Source: Suicoccus acidiformans
Lineage (GTDB): Bacteria; Bacillota; Bacilli; Lactobacillales; Aerococcaceae
Reading direction: 5' to 3'
NCBI RefSeq assembly: GCF_003546865.1
Contig: NZ_CP023434.1
Span: 682,001 to 746,000, forward strand
Length of the DNA: 64,000 nucleotides
Part shown: one piece after another, positions 8,947-17,103 of the stretch
Position numbering within the stretch: the stretch's first letter is position 1
How the letters are laid out: the number at the start of each line of letters is the position of its first letter
Translations under genes and position numbers: made by a program
Notes under the pieces: generated by a model
Seen by the model: only the letters and a program-made list of their open reading frames with translations
Database searches by the model: none
Told to the model about the DNA's origin: nothing

Positions 8947-9882
8947 ATGAAGAAATTTTTCGTGAAACTTTTCCTTGTCTTGGCAACCGTTGTTAATGTA
9001 TTTGGCGGTTTAACTGTTCAAGCGCAAGAAGACGGTAAGTTAAATGTGGTAATTACAACAACACACTTAGCTGATATGGCTCAAGATATTGGTGGAGAAC
9101 ATGTAAATGTTACAGGCTTAATGGGACCAGGGGTAGACCCGCATGGATATGAGCCAACCCCATCTGACATTGATGCATTAAACAATGCAGATTTAATTGG
9201 ATACAATGGACTTCACTTAGAAGCGATGTTCACGGATGTATTCGAATCAATGGAAAAATCAGGCGCAAACATCTTCTCATTAGATGAAGCTATTACAGAA
9301 GATCAAATCCTTGATTATAAATATGAAGGAAAAGACCTTGAAGACGATCCACATATTTGGTTCGACATCCAAATTTGGGATCAAGCAGCGAAATTAGTAG
9401 CTGACGAATTTGCGGCTTTAGACCCAGATAACGCAGACTACTACCAAGCAAATTATGAAGACTATTCTAAACGTTTGGAAGAATTAGACCAATACGTGAA
9501 AGATAAAGTTGCAGAATTACCAGAAGAAGATCGTATCTTAATTACAGCCCATGACGCATTCTCTTACTTCGGTGAGAAGTATGATTTCCGTGTTGAAGGT
9601 ATTCAAGGAATCAATACTCAAACAGAAGCAGGTACTGGAGACATCTCCATTACTGCTGACTTAGTTATCGAGGAAGAGGTGCCAGCTGTATTTATCGAAT
9701 CTTCCGTATCTGACCGTAACGTTCAAGCACTTATTGAAGCCGTTGAGGCACGCGGTGGAAGCTTAGGAATTGGTGGCGAGTTATTCTCAGACGCCATGGG
9801 TACAGATGAAGAGAACGCTGGTAACTACTTCGATTGCTACAAGACAAACGTCGATACAATTGTAGAAGGCCTCAAAAAATAA
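8947..9882 (+). CDS. Manganese/zinc solute-binding protein, TroA-like
   Basis: 311 aa extracytoplasmic metal receptor of cluster 9. Ligand residues match the TroA pattern: H66 in DPHGYE, H136 in DPHIWFD, H202 in TAHDAFSYF and D282 in LFSDAMG. The N terminus has a basic, hydrophobic signal segment (residues 1-24) followed by QAQ. There is no cysteine and so no lipobox, unlike PsaA, ScaA or MtsA. It may be released by type I signal peptidase or stay anchored through an uncleaved signal. It is transcribed separately from its ATPase/permease operon, which permits higher expression of the receptor. Confidence 0.92.
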   Translation: MKKFFVKLFLVLATVVNVFGGLTVQAQEDGKLNVVITTTHLADMAQDIGGEHVNVTGLMGPGVDPHGYEPTPSDIDALNNADLIGYNGLHLEAMFTDVFESMEKSGANIFSLDEAITEDQILDYKYEGKDLEDDPHIWFDIQIWDQAAKLVADEFAALDPDNADYYQANYEDYSKRLEELDQYVKDKVAELPEEDRILITAHDAFSYFGEKYDFRVEGIQGINTQTEAGTGDISITADLVIEEEVPAVFIESSVSDRNVQALIEAVEARGGSLGIGGELFSDAMGTDEENAGNYFDCYKTNVDTIVEGLKK

Positions 9883-9945
9883 TTTGTCAGTCATAATTCC
9901 TATTCTTTAACTGAATAGACTCCTCTTATAATACGACTGAGGAAG

Positions 9946-9979
9946 AACGCCAAGTTTATTTGAACTTGGCGTTTTTTTC
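9946..9979 (+). terminator. Terminator after the metal-binding protein gene
   Basis: Ten-base stem ACGCCAAGTT/AACTTGGCGT with a 6-nt loop, followed by a T run. Confidence 0.9.
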
Positions 9980-10024
9980 TGGGTTTGCTTATGTATGGTC
10001 AGGATATTTGCCTCTATAGTTGAC

Positions 10025-10053
10025 ATATTTTTCCAAAAATGTAAAAATCTTCT
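10025..10053. repeat. Left target-site duplication of IS1202-like copy 1 (29 bp)
   Basis: All 29 bases are repeated exactly at 11694-11722 on the other side of the element. The sequence is very AT-rich. Such length is unusual for most IS families but is described for the IS1202 group. Confidence 0.9.
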
Positions 10054-10149
10054 GTCAAGCACAAATGAAAATGTCCCGATTTTTTGTTTTTTAACGTGCA
10101 AAGAAAGGGAGTAAAAAACTACCGCGCTTCGCTTGGTTGCTTCGCAATA

Positions 10150-10178
10150 AAGGGCGATACAAAGAGCGCATCGCCCTT
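10150..10178 (-). terminator. Putative terminator inside IS1202-like copy 1
   Basis: AAGGGCGAT/ATCGCCCTT stem just past the transposase stop, read on the minus strand. The T run after it is short, so strength is uncertain. The same structure occurs in copy 2. Confidence 0.5.
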
Positions 10179-10190
10179 CATCACGAAGGA

Positions 10191-11609
10191 TCAAGATGTC
10201 ACTTCAACTAGCTCTTTTTTCTTTATGTATTCTTGTTTCTTTAGATATTGTTGATAAGATTGAGCTTTCCACGGATGCGACATGGGTGGAATGTGTGGCT
10301 TCGGTTTAGGTTGAGCTTCCTGAATATCCAGTGTTTTAGACACAGCTTGGTGTGACGGCATTTCAATCAGCTCAAAGAGTTGATTTTTATGAGAGACAAA
10401 GAGTTGTTGATTACGAGTGCTAATAACCATGACTTTCGTTTTTCTTGGCAAATAGACTTGCTGCCCATGCTGGTCGTAAAGATGATAGACTTGGTTGTTG
10501 TATCGAACGGTATGACCAGAGTGAATGACACGTAGGGCAAATTTAGCGAGGATCTGATTGAGATTTGTGTCTGCTGATAGTTTTTCAAAGGCATTTATGC
10601 TATCTTTAATGGGGTGAGCGAATTTTTGATTAAACTGCGGGAGGTAGTCCCTTAGAAACTGATTCGCTTCATCCATATTGCGGATACCACTTAACCGCAT
10701 TTCTTGAAGTAAGCGGTTTTGAAATGTACCGAAAAGACGTTCAATACGTCCTTTAGCTTGGGGGACTGAGGTCGCTTCCAGTTCAATTCCGAGTGTCTGG
10801 CAAGCATATCCGTATTGAGTGAGGGCCTGCTCTTCAAGAGCAGCGCCCTTTTTTGGTGCGTGGGCCCCTGAGAAGATACTGCGATAATCCGTCAAAATGC
10901 GATGAGGAATACCGTAGTGGGTCAGGAATTGATGTGAGACTTGGTAATAGCCTTCAAGCGTCTCCTGTGCCGCGAAATAAGCGCCTACGACCGTGCCAGT
11001 GGCATCATCAATGGCGGCATGGAGGTAGTAATCGTTCTCATCCGCCTCAAACCATGGATGCTGTGAGGCATCCATTTGAAGCAGTTCCCCAGCATATTTG
11101 CATCGAGGACGACTCGGGTGTGCTTTTGAGTTTTCAACGATTTGAACCCCCTGTAAGGTATCTTTTTCGTGATGGGTTAAGCCTTTCTTGTCCGCTTTGT
11201 CTTCGAGCTCTTTAGCGACACGCCGTTTAGTTCGACGGGTAGCCAGAGGCGAGACAATGTGCACTTCCTTCAAGATATTTCTCAGCGAGCTTTCAGAGAG
11301 GTGTTCCCCCTCAACTTCTTGAAGTTTTTCATGGAAGTGCGTGAAGTTAAAGTCATAGTATTTCGAGCGATAGAGCTGAACAATTCGTTTTCGAGTATGA
11401 CGGTCAATGGTTGTAGAAGGTTTGCGGTTGGCATTCTTGTGTCTGAAGCCTTTTCGCCCCTCTTGTTTGTATTTAAGAATCAATCGATTGATCTGTCGTC
11501 TGGATAAGTTTAATTCCACTTCAGCACGAGCTTTGGATTTCCGTCCATTGACGACGGCCTTGATGATATTATATTTATGTTTCTCATTCATGTTAAGATA
11601 ATCCTCCAT
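10191..11609 (-). CDS. IS1202-like (ISNCY family) DDE transposase, copy 1
   Basis: 472 aa. The N terminus has an HTH of the form KARAEVELNLSRRQINRLI (residues ~25-45). An RNase H-type catalytic core follows, with D in LLQMDASQHPWF, D in ILTDYRSIF and E in KGRIERLFGTF. The AAIDDATG and TSVPQAKGR segments are typical of this transposase type. The C terminus is basic and proline-rich. AAGGAGG precedes ATG 11609. The protein is identical to that of copy 2. It is transcribed away from infC, and it looks intact and potentially active. Confidence 0.9.
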   Translation of the reverse strand: MEDYLNMNEKHKYNIIKAVVNGRKSKARAEVELNLSRRQINRLILKYKQEGRKGFRHKNANRKPSTTIDRHTRKRIVQLYRSKYYDFNFTHFHEKLQEVEGEHLSESSLRNILKEVHIVSPLATRRTKRRVAKELEDKADKKGLTHHEKDTLQGVQIVENSKAHPSRPRCKYAGELLQMDASQHPWFEADENDYYLHAAIDDATGTVVGAYFAAQETLEGYYQVSHQFLTHYGIPHRILTDYRSIFSGAHAPKKGAALEEQALTQYGYACQTLGIELEATSVPQAKGRIERLFGTFQNRLLQEMRLSGIRNMDEANQFLRDYLPQFNQKFAHPIKDSINAFEKLSADTNLNQILAKFALRVIHSGHTVRYNNQVYHLYDQHGQQVYLPRKTKVMVISTRNQQLFVSHKNQLFELIEMPSHQAVSKTLDIQEAQPKPKPHIPPMSHPWKAQSYQQYLKKQEYIKKKELVEVTS

Positions 11610-11693
11610 TGAGATCCCTCCTTAGCTTTACTATACACTAAAGTGGGACATTTTCATTTACGTTCACTTGAGACATTATCATTTGTGGATGAA

Positions 11694-11722
11694 ATATTTT
11701 TCCAAAAATGTAAAAATCTTCT
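11694..11722. repeat. Right target-site duplication of IS1202-like copy 1
   Basis: Exact copy of 10025-10053. Its last base (T, 11722) is also the first base of the -35 hexamer of the infC promoter. Confidence 0.9.
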
Positions 11723-11750
11723 TGCATCGAACGTAAAGCTGTGATATAGT
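11722..11750 (+). promoter_or_regulatory. Promoter of the infC-rpmI-rplT operon
   Basis: TTGCAT at 11722-11727, a 17-nt spacer, TATAGT at 11745-11750. It is kept intact beside the IS because the duplicated target restores the 29 bp upstream of the -35. Confidence 0.75.
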
Positions 11751-11940
11751 TATGTCCGTTGAGAAAACAAGTAGAAACACGCCGTTTCTCGCCATGTGGC
11801 TCGTGTTACCTGGCAAATATTAGTAAGATACGATTCTTGAACAAGGTAGAGTACGTATGTAAACTGATGGAAGTGGCGAGTTTATGGGATATAAACTGGC
11901 TTTTTTATTTGTGCTCAAACTACTTTGGAGGTGGAGAGTT
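11751..11940 (+). promoter_or_regulatory. infC leader with intrinsic terminator (L20-type attenuation candidate)
   Basis: 190-nt untranslated leader between promoter and infC. Near its end, 11875-11907 forms GCGAGTTTAT/ATAAACTGGC (one mismatch) followed by six T's, a complete intrinsic terminator ahead of the gene. In Bacillus, L20 binds such a leader and causes premature termination; the same mechanism here is inference from position and layout. The first part has further base-pairing potential that I could not fold reliably. Confidence 0.65.
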
Positions 11941-12456
11941 ATCGTTAAAGAATTACCGATCAATGAACAAATCCGTGCACGGGAAGTCCGTGTGATTGGA
12001 GATGACGGTGAACAACTTGGTGTCAAGTCAATCGATGATGCACTTACACTAGCGGGGTCTTTTGACTTAGATTTAGTCTTGGTTTCACCCAATGCCAAAC
12101 CGCCCGTTGCAAGAGTTATGGATTATGGTAAATATCGCTATGAAATGCAAAAGAAAGAAAAGGAACAACGTCGTAATCAGAAAACGATTAACGTCAAAGA
12201 GGTTCGTCTAAGTCCGTCGATTGAAGATCATGATTACCAAACGAAACTACGCCAAGCCATTAAATTCTTGGAAAAAGGCGATAAAGTGAAAGCGAGCATT
12301 CGTTTCCGTGGTCGTGCGATTACGCATAAGGATCTTGGCCGAGATGTACTCGAAGACTTTATTGATGATACGAGTGATGTTGCAACGGTTGAGACGAAGC
12401 CTAAGATGGAAGGACGTAGCATGTTCACCATCCTAGCACCAAAGTCTGACGACTAA
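11941..12456 (+). CDS. infC: Translation initiation factor IF-3, with non-standard ATC start
   Basis: About 171 aa. IF-3 binds the 30S subunit and checks start-codon/fMet-tRNA pairing. The mature-like N terminus [19 protein letters not shown] matches the family start, and the C-terminal domain contains [17 protein letters not shown] at 11927-11932 is spaced correctly for ATC at 11941. The ATG at 11884 would add 19 hydrophobic residues that overlap the leader terminator, so I reject it. AUU/AUC/AUA starts are well known for infC and let IF-3 repress its own translation. First gene of the classical infC-rpmI-rplT operon. Confidence 0.93.
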   Translation: MVKELPINEQIRAREVRVIGDDGEQLGVKSIDDALTLAGSFDLDLVLVSPNAKPPVARVMDYGKYRYEMQKKEKEQRRNQKTINVKEVRLSPSIEDHDYQTKLRQAIKFLEKGDKVKASIRFRGRAITHKDLGRDVLEDFIDDTSDVATVETKPKMEGRSMFTILAPKSDD

Positions 12457-12489
12457 TAACACATATTATTACTTAGGAGGATTACTACA

Positions 12490-12684
12490 ATGCCAAAACA
12501 AAAATCTCATCGTGGTTTATCAAAACGCGTTAAAAGAACGGGATCTGGAAAGTTAAAACGCTCTAGAGCTTTTACAAGTCACCGTATGCACGGTAAGACT
12601 AAGAAACAGCGTCGTCAATTGCGAAAAGCTGCCTTAGTTCACAAGACAGACCAACAACGCATTGACCAATTAGTTTCAAAATAA
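12490..12684 (+). CDS. rpmI: Ribosomal protein bL35
   Basis: 64 aa, extremely basic, with the bL35 signature (N-terminal [12 protein letters not shown], then [11 protein letters not shown]). AGGAGG lies 10 nt before ATG 12490. Located 33 bp after infC and 26 bp before rplT. Component of the 50S subunit. Confidence 0.97.
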   Translation: MPKQKSHRGLSKRVKRTGSGKLKRSRAFTSHRMHGKTKKQRRQLRKAALVHKTDQQRIDQLVSK

Positions 12685-12710
12685 GCAATTAACTAGAGGA
12701 GGAATCATAC

Positions 12711-13070
12711 ATGGCACGTGTTAAAGGTGGATATGTCACACGTCAACGTCGTAAACGTACAATTAAATTAGCAAAAGGTTATTACGGAGCGAAAAGTATT
12801 TCATACAAGATGGCTAAACAACAAGTCATGAAATCTTACACATATGCTTTCCGTGACCGCAAACAAACGAAACGTAACTTCCGGCGTTTATGGATTACGC
12901 GTATCAATGCAGCTGCTCGCCAAAACGGCATCAGCTACAGCCAATTAATGAACGGCTTGAAGAAAGCAAACATCGACATCAACCGTAAGATGTTAGCGGA
13001 TATCGCTTTAAACGATAGCAATGCCTTTACAGCTTTAGTTGACCAAGCAAAAGAAGCTTTGGCTAACTAA
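12711..13070 (+). CDS. rplT: Ribosomal protein bL20
   Basis: 119 aa, basic, with typical bL20 sequence ([16 protein letters not shown] at the start, [15 protein letters not shown] in the middle). It binds 23S rRNA early in 50S assembly. In Bacillus it also represses its operon through the leader RNA, which fits the terminator at 11875-11907. AGAGGAGG precedes the ATG. A terminator follows at 13091-13130. Confidence 0.97.
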   Translation: MARVKGGYVTRQRRKRTIKLAKGYYGAKSISYKMAKQQVMKSYTYAFRDRKQTKRNFRRLWITRINAAARQNGISYSQLMNGLKKANIDINRKMLADIALNDSNAFTALVDQAKEALAN

Positions 13071-13090
13071 TTGAAGATATTGATATAATA

Positions 13091-13130
13091 GAAAGCTCAG
13101 CAAACCTATTGAGGATTTGCTGAGCTTTTC
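13091..13130. terminator. Bidirectional terminator between rplT and the glycosyltransferase gene
   Basis: AAAGCTCAGCAAA/TTTGCTGAGCTTT, a 13-bp stem with A and T runs on both sides, serving both convergent genes. Confidence 0.9.
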
Positions 13131-13135
13131 TGCGG

Positions 13136-14278
13136 TTAAGCATAAAAGGATTTACGGTGATTCGCTTCTGTTTGTTCAATCGTCTCAAGATAGAAGGTTT
13201 CTAGTTGCTTAGCAGCAGCTTGCCAAGTCATTCCTTGTACGCGTTTCAAGGCATTGGCTTGGATGCTTTGCATGGCATCAGGCTGATCTAAGTATCTTAA
13301 AGACTGGAGGAGACTGTCTAAATTACGGTTCTGGAATGTTAGTCCAGATTCAAGCGGGGTCAATTGCTCTAAGGTTGGGCCACTTTCTGCGGCAATGACC
13401 GGAGTACCTGAGGCCATCGCTTCTGAGATGACGAGACCGAAGGTTTCCGAGACAGATGGGAAGATAAATGCGTCGCCTACCGCAAAGGCTTGCCCAAGCG
13501 CCTCACCTTCAAGAAAGCCAAGAAACTGTGTCGGCGTTCCGGCAAAGTACTGCTCCAATTCAGCTCGGGCCGGTCCATCGCCAACAATTGCTAGGGCAAT
13601 ATCGTTGCGGTGTTCGAAGATTCCCCTCAGCTGATCAATTCCTTTCTCGTAAGCCAATCTCCCGACATAGACTAGCAAATGCTTGTATTGCCCCTTGTGA
13701 GTTAGCTTTTGATACAGGGCTTCATCATAATATTCCGGGGATCGGTGTGAGAAGTCAATCCCTGCTTGCCAGACTTCGGCTTCAGGAATCCCTTGGCTAT
13801 TTAGAATGTCAGCGAGATCTTGAGAGACAGTGATGACTTTGTCAGCTTTTTGGTAGCAGTAGCGCGTATAGTCCCAAAGTAAATTCTCCAGGAAAGGGAG
13901 CTTGTAATACGTCAAGTAGTCGGTTAGATGGGTATGGTAAGAAGCAAGAATCGGAATCCCCAATTGCTTGCCGTAATGCAAGCCAGACACGCCAAGCAGT
14001 GTTGGATGTACCGCATGAATGATGTCCGGCTGAAAACTGAGCAACTCTTTCTTTACCCGTGGGCTAGGCAAGCCCCAAGGCCTTGAAGCATACAGGGGTG
14101 TATAAATCGTCGGCATCCCGATAACTCGGACTCCTTTGTAAATATCTAGCCCCATATCCGGAGTAATCACGCATAGTTCATGGCCAAGCATCTGCAATTG
14201 TTCAACCATATGGCTTAATCGGGTGCATATCCCGTCAGTAGCTGGGTAGAATGTTTCAGTAATCAGTGCAATCCGCAT
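13136..14278 (-). CDS. Glycosyltransferase family 4 (GT-B fold)
   Basis: 380 aa. The N-terminal domain opens with MRIALITETFYPATDGICTR and has the HTHLTDY region that lines the acceptor cleft in GT4 enzymes. The C-terminal nucleotide-sugar domain shows VYVGRLAYEKGI near 230 and the E-x7-E motif in SETFGLVISEAMASGTP near 285. It resembles monoglucosyl-diacylglycerol synthases and PimB/Ugd-type transferases, so a membrane glycolipid product (lipoteichoic acid anchor) is possible but not shown. AGGAGGT lies before ATG 14278. Monocistronic, convergent with rplT. Confidence 0.85.
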   Translation of the reverse strand: MRIALITETFYPATDGICTRLSHMVEQLQMLGHELCVITPDMGLDIYKGVRVIGMPTIYTPLYASRPWGLPSPRVKKELLSFQPDIIHAVHPTLLGVSGLHYGKQLGIPILASYHTHLTDYLTYYKLPFLENLLWDYTRYCYQKADKVITVSQDLADILNSQGIPEAEVWQAGIDFSHRSPEYYDEALYQKLTHKGQYKHLLVYVGRLAYEKGIDQLRGIFEHRNDIALAIVGDGPARAELEQYFAGTPTQFLGFLEGEALGQAFAVGDAFIFPSVSETFGLVISEAMASGTPVIAAESGPTLEQLTPLESGLTFQNRNLDSLLQSLRYLDQPDAMQSIQANALKRVQGMTWQAAAKQLETFYLETIEQTEANHRKSFYA

Positions 14279-14362
14279 AATTTACCTCCTAAATCTATTT
14301 CCATAGCTTAAGCCTAACAAACGAGTGTAAGTTTAGTGTAAATAAATTGTAAATTTAATGCA

Positions 14363-14412
14363 AAAAAAGTCCAGTCAGTGAGCATCTTAGCTCAAACTAA
14401 CTGGACTTTTCT
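14363..14412. terminator. Bidirectional terminator-like hairpin
   Basis: AAAAGTCCAGT/ACTGGACTTTT with a 24-nt loop that itself pairs partly (GAGC/GCTC). It ends the SpxH-like gene transcribed toward it. Confidence 0.8.
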
Positions 14413-14448
14413 AAATCAAGCAGAATTTCATCGGTCAATAATCCCATG

Positions 14449-15153
14449 TTATCCATGATCCCGCATTAAGCTGATAACTTTCGCGCATTGGTGCCGGACA
14501 TTTCTACGCATAGACCGCTCACTAATCTTCTGATATTGCTTCATAATGAGCTGGTCGATTTCCTTCATGATGTTCTCGGTTGTGATTGCATTATGAAGAA
14601 CAATCCCATCTTCACCCGATTGGTGTTCAAAGATGACCAGTGCAGGAGTTTTAAGGACATTCATCTCTTGCGCGATGCGTTGATCCTTCATATATAAATC
14701 GCGTGTAAAGTCAGAGGATAGGTCCTCTGCAAACATCGCTTTGTCTATACCAATCGCTTCAGCCAGCTGCATGACAGCATCCCTGGTGAAGTGGTCGATT
14801 TTATTTGCATAGGTTTCTTGCATTAATGATAGAAACTCTCTGCCTTTACGCTTTCCCTGGAGACTTGCTGCCTTATAGGCAAGCGAAGCCAAATAAACTC
14901 TCTCATAAAGTTCATTGCGTGTGTCTAAATCATTCTTCGGAACATTTAGTTGTTCAATAAAATCATCTACCAAAGCTTGGTGATAGAAGGGGAGGATGTG
15001 GACATCGACTTTCGATGAAATCAAATCTACCGTTTCAAATAATTCACGCTCACACTGGTAGCATTTATTGCCCAGTGGATTTACAAACAAATAAAATTCA
15101 AAAAAATTTGGAATCCCATTACATTTGTATTCGACTTGATACTGTGACACCAT
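14449..15153 (-). CDS. spxH: DsbA-family thioredoxin-fold protein, SpxH/YjbH-like
   Basis: 234 aa. FEFYLFVNPLGNKCYQCE near residue 20 gives a CxxC in a thioredoxin-like fold with a helical insertion, as in the SpxH (YjbH) family. A cis-Pro position is visible in LKTPALVIF near 168. Known SpxH proteins are cytoplasmic adaptors that deliver the stress regulator Spx to ClpXP; here ClpP is encoded at 33.8 kb. No signal peptide is present, supporting a cytoplasmic role. The start has GGAGGTTG upstream. Generic DsbA/FrnE-type oxidoreductase is the alternative. Confidence 0.75.
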   Translation of the reverse strand: MVSQYQVEYKCNGIPNFFEFYLFVNPLGNKCYQCERELFETVDLISSKVDVHILPFYHQALVDDFIEQLNVPKNDLDTRNELYERVYLASLAYKAASLQGKRKGREFLSLMQETYANKIDHFTRDAVMQLAEAIGIDKAMFAEDLSSDFTRDLYMKDQRIAQEMNVLKTPALVIFEHQSGEDGIVLHNAITTENIMKEIDQLIMKQYQKISERSMRRNVRHQCAKVISLMRDHG

Positions 15154-15345
15154 CGAATTTCAACCTCCTAACTTGTATATATCCTACCACTCATGGAAAG
15201 GAAATGCCAATAGATTGCTCTATATTTGCATTTTTTTGGTGGAATTAATTTCTAATAAATTAATGAATCGCACAAGAACGATGTGAAAATATTAAATTTA
15301 CTGTATAATAAGGAACGAGAAAATGAAGTGAGAAGGAGCCTTAAG

Positions 15346-16173
15346 ATGACGAAACGTGTATTGATTTATGCCAATGAGCTCGAACGTTCTAAGCAAATTA
15401 AAGAAGATCTACTTGCTAAATTAGCTGATACAGCTATTGAAGTAGTGGATGAACATACGGTCCCCGATTACATTGTATCCATCGGCGGAGACGGGACTTT
15501 ACTTTCGGCTTTTCATACCTTTAAACATTACCTTAATGCGGCCAGCTTTATTGGGATTCATACCGGACATTTAGGCTTTTATACGGACTGGCTTGATACG
15601 GAATTGGATGAGGTTGTTGCAGGGATTGAGCGTGCGGATGGCGAGTCGACGAGTTATCCACTTCTTGAAGTGGTCGTTCATTACGAAGATGGGAAGAGTC
15701 AACGGAAGTTGGCCTTAAATGAATTGGCTTTGCGCACGCCTTCAGGCACGGTTGTGTGTGATGTGTATATTAAAGATTACTTCTTTGAAACGACTCGGGG
15801 GGACGGTATTTGTGTGGCCACGCCGACAGGATCCACAGGTTTGAATAAATCACATGGTGGGGGGATTATTCATCCGCGCTTGGATGCGATTCAATTAACC
15901 GAGATGGGCTCGATTAATAACCGTGTATACCGCTCAATTGGTTCCCCCGTGATTATTCCTCGAGATGAATGGATTGTGCTCTGCCCGAAAGATACAGATA
16001 GTGTGGTGTATAGTATTGATAATATGAGTTTCCATGAAGATAATATTAAGGAAATGCGGGTGCAAGTTGCCTCTGAGCGGATTCGCTTTGCTAGCTTTCG
16101 CCATATGCATTTCTGGGATCGGGTGGAGAATGCCTTTATCGGGGCAAAGCGACAAGACAAAAAGAGAGATTGA
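15346..16173 (+). CDS. nadK: NAD kinase
   Basis: 275 aa. Phosphorylates NAD to NADP. The nucleotide-binding GGDGT motif is in VSIGGDGTLLSAF near residue 46, NELAL follows near 124, and the second motif TPTGSTGLNKSHGG lies near 157. GAAGGAG at 15332-15338 selects ATG 15346; an in-frame ATG at 15283 would add 21 poorly matching residues. TATAAT at 15304-15309 is a likely -10. Followed 9 bp later by the pseudouridine synthase gene, the usual neighbour in Firmicutes. Confidence 0.95.
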   Translation: MTKRVLIYANELERSKQIKEDLLAKLADTAIEVVDEHTVPDYIVSIGGDGTLLSAFHTFKHYLNAASFIGIHTGHLGFYTDWLDTELDEVVAGIERADGESTSYPLLEVVVHYEDGKSQRKLALNELALRTPSGTVVCDVYIKDYFFETTRGDGICVATPTGSTGLNKSHGGGIIHPRLDAIQLTEMGSINNRVYRSIGSPVIIPRDEWIVLCPKDTDSVVYSIDNMSFHEDNIKEMRVQVASERIRFASFRHMHFWDRVENAFIGAKRQDKKRD

Positions 16174-16182
16174 TAAAGAAGT

Positions 16183-17103
16183 ATGAAATTTGATTGGATT
16201 TATCAAGGGGCAGGGCAAAAGACCGTAAAGGAGTTTTTGCGGCAAGAACACCTGCCTCGTCGTTTTATTGCGAGATTAAAGTATCATGGTGGAGATATTC
16301 AGCGTAATGGAGAATCGGTTACGGTCCGGGCCCTTCTCAAGCCTGGAGACCAGGTGAGCATTATTGCCCCCGATGAAGTAGGGCATGATACGGTTATCCC
16401 TTCCTATGAACCGATTGAGATTGTCTATGAAGACCGGGACATATTGGTGATCAATAAGCCGGATGGCTTATTATCAATTCCCTCCCGGGCCAACCCGAAT
16501 CAGACGGTGGCTAATCGGGTGAAAGGATATTATGTTCGCAAAGGATACGCCGACCAGGTTATCCACATTGTTACGAGGCTTGACCGTAATACAACGGGCT
16601 TGATGCTCATTGCGAAGCATCGCTTAGCTCACGCTCTACTAGACCAGCAACTTCAAGCCAAGGCTGTTCAACGGTATTATCAGGCGCTATCAAGTCAAGC
16701 AGGTTATTGGCCAGACCAAGGTTTAATCGAAGCTCCGATCGCCCGTGATGAAGATTCGATTATTACTCGGCGAGTTCACGTATCTGGGCAATATGCTGCC
16801 ACAGAATGGTGGATTCAAGCGCGTTACGGCCAAGCCGCATTGGTGAAGCTGCAATTACATACCGGACGCACCCATCAGATTCGCGTTCATATGGCCCATC
16901 AAGGTAGTCCGCTTATTGGCGATGATTTATATGGTGGTCCGCTCAGTCCTTGGATTCACCGCCAGGCCTTGCACTGCAATGAATTGAAATTCCAGCAACC
17001 ATTTACCCAGGCGGAGATTCATTTACTTCAACCTTTGCCAGAAGATATGCTAAACTGGATAAAAGCCAACCAAAAGGAGGATATGCGATATGGAAATCTT
17101 TGA
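16183..17103 (+). CDS. RluA-family pseudouridine synthase (RluD-like)
   Basis: 306 aa. Converts specific uridines in rRNA or tRNA to pseudouridine. An S4-like region lies at the N terminus (LPRRFIARLKYHGGDIQRNG). The catalytic Asp sits in VTRLDRNTTGLMLIAK near residue 133, and the TGRTHQIRVH motif is near 227. Operon partner of nadK; its 3' end overlaps mgtE by 14 bp. The exact RNA site modified cannot be assigned. Confidence 0.9.
   Translation: MKFDWIYQGAGQKTVKEFLRQEHLPRRFIARLKYHGGDIQRNGESVTVRALLKPGDQVSIIAPDEVGHDTVIPSYEPIEIVYEDRDILVINKPDGLLSIPSRANPNQTVANRVKGYYVRKGYADQVIHIVTRLDRNTTGLMLIAKHRLAHALLDQQLQAKAVQRYYQALSSQAGYWPDQGLIEAPIARDEDSIITRRVHVSGQYAATEWWIQARYGQAALVKLQLHTGRTHQIRVHMAHQGSPLIGDDLYGGPLSPWIHRQALHCNELKFQQPFTQAEIHLLQPLPEDMLNWIKANQKEDMRYGNL

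Larger units (their letters stand above)
9883..10190. other. Region between the metal receptor gene and the IS1202-like transposase
   Basis: Holds the receptor-gene terminator (9946-9979), the left 29-bp target duplication (10025-10053) and the left end of the insertion sequence. A 95-codon minus-strand frame crosses the IS border and is not considered a gene. Confidence 0.7.
10054..11693 (-). mobile_element. IS1202-like (ISNCY) insertion sequence, copy 1
   Basis: A 1,640-bp element with one transposase gene on the minus strand. Ends are related imperfect repeats: left CACAAATGAAAATGTCCC, right read inward CACAAATGATAATGTCTC. A second internal copy of the motif lies at 11645-11660 at the right end. 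It is flanked by an exact 29-bp duplication. Sequence appears identical to copy 2 at 30155-31794, so movement was recent. The right junction lies directly upstream of the infC promoter. Confidence 0.9.

Noticed and set aside
10025-10053. dif/XerCD-like site as the IS1202 target
   Set aside because: Neither the 29-bp nor the 30-bp duplicated target resembles a dif site with two inversely related 11-bp arms; the two targets share mainly AT-richness and position beside a -35.
9907-10194. Minus-strand 95-codon frame over the left end of IS copy 1, and its counterpart at 30074-30295
   Set aside because: The shared part lies in the IS end and the rest differs because the frame runs into host DNA; no family match.
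10853-11215. Plus-strand frame inside the IS1202-like transposase, repeated in copy 2
   Set aside because: Antisense to a clearly conserved DDE domain; Arg/Pro-rich composition typical of shadow frames.
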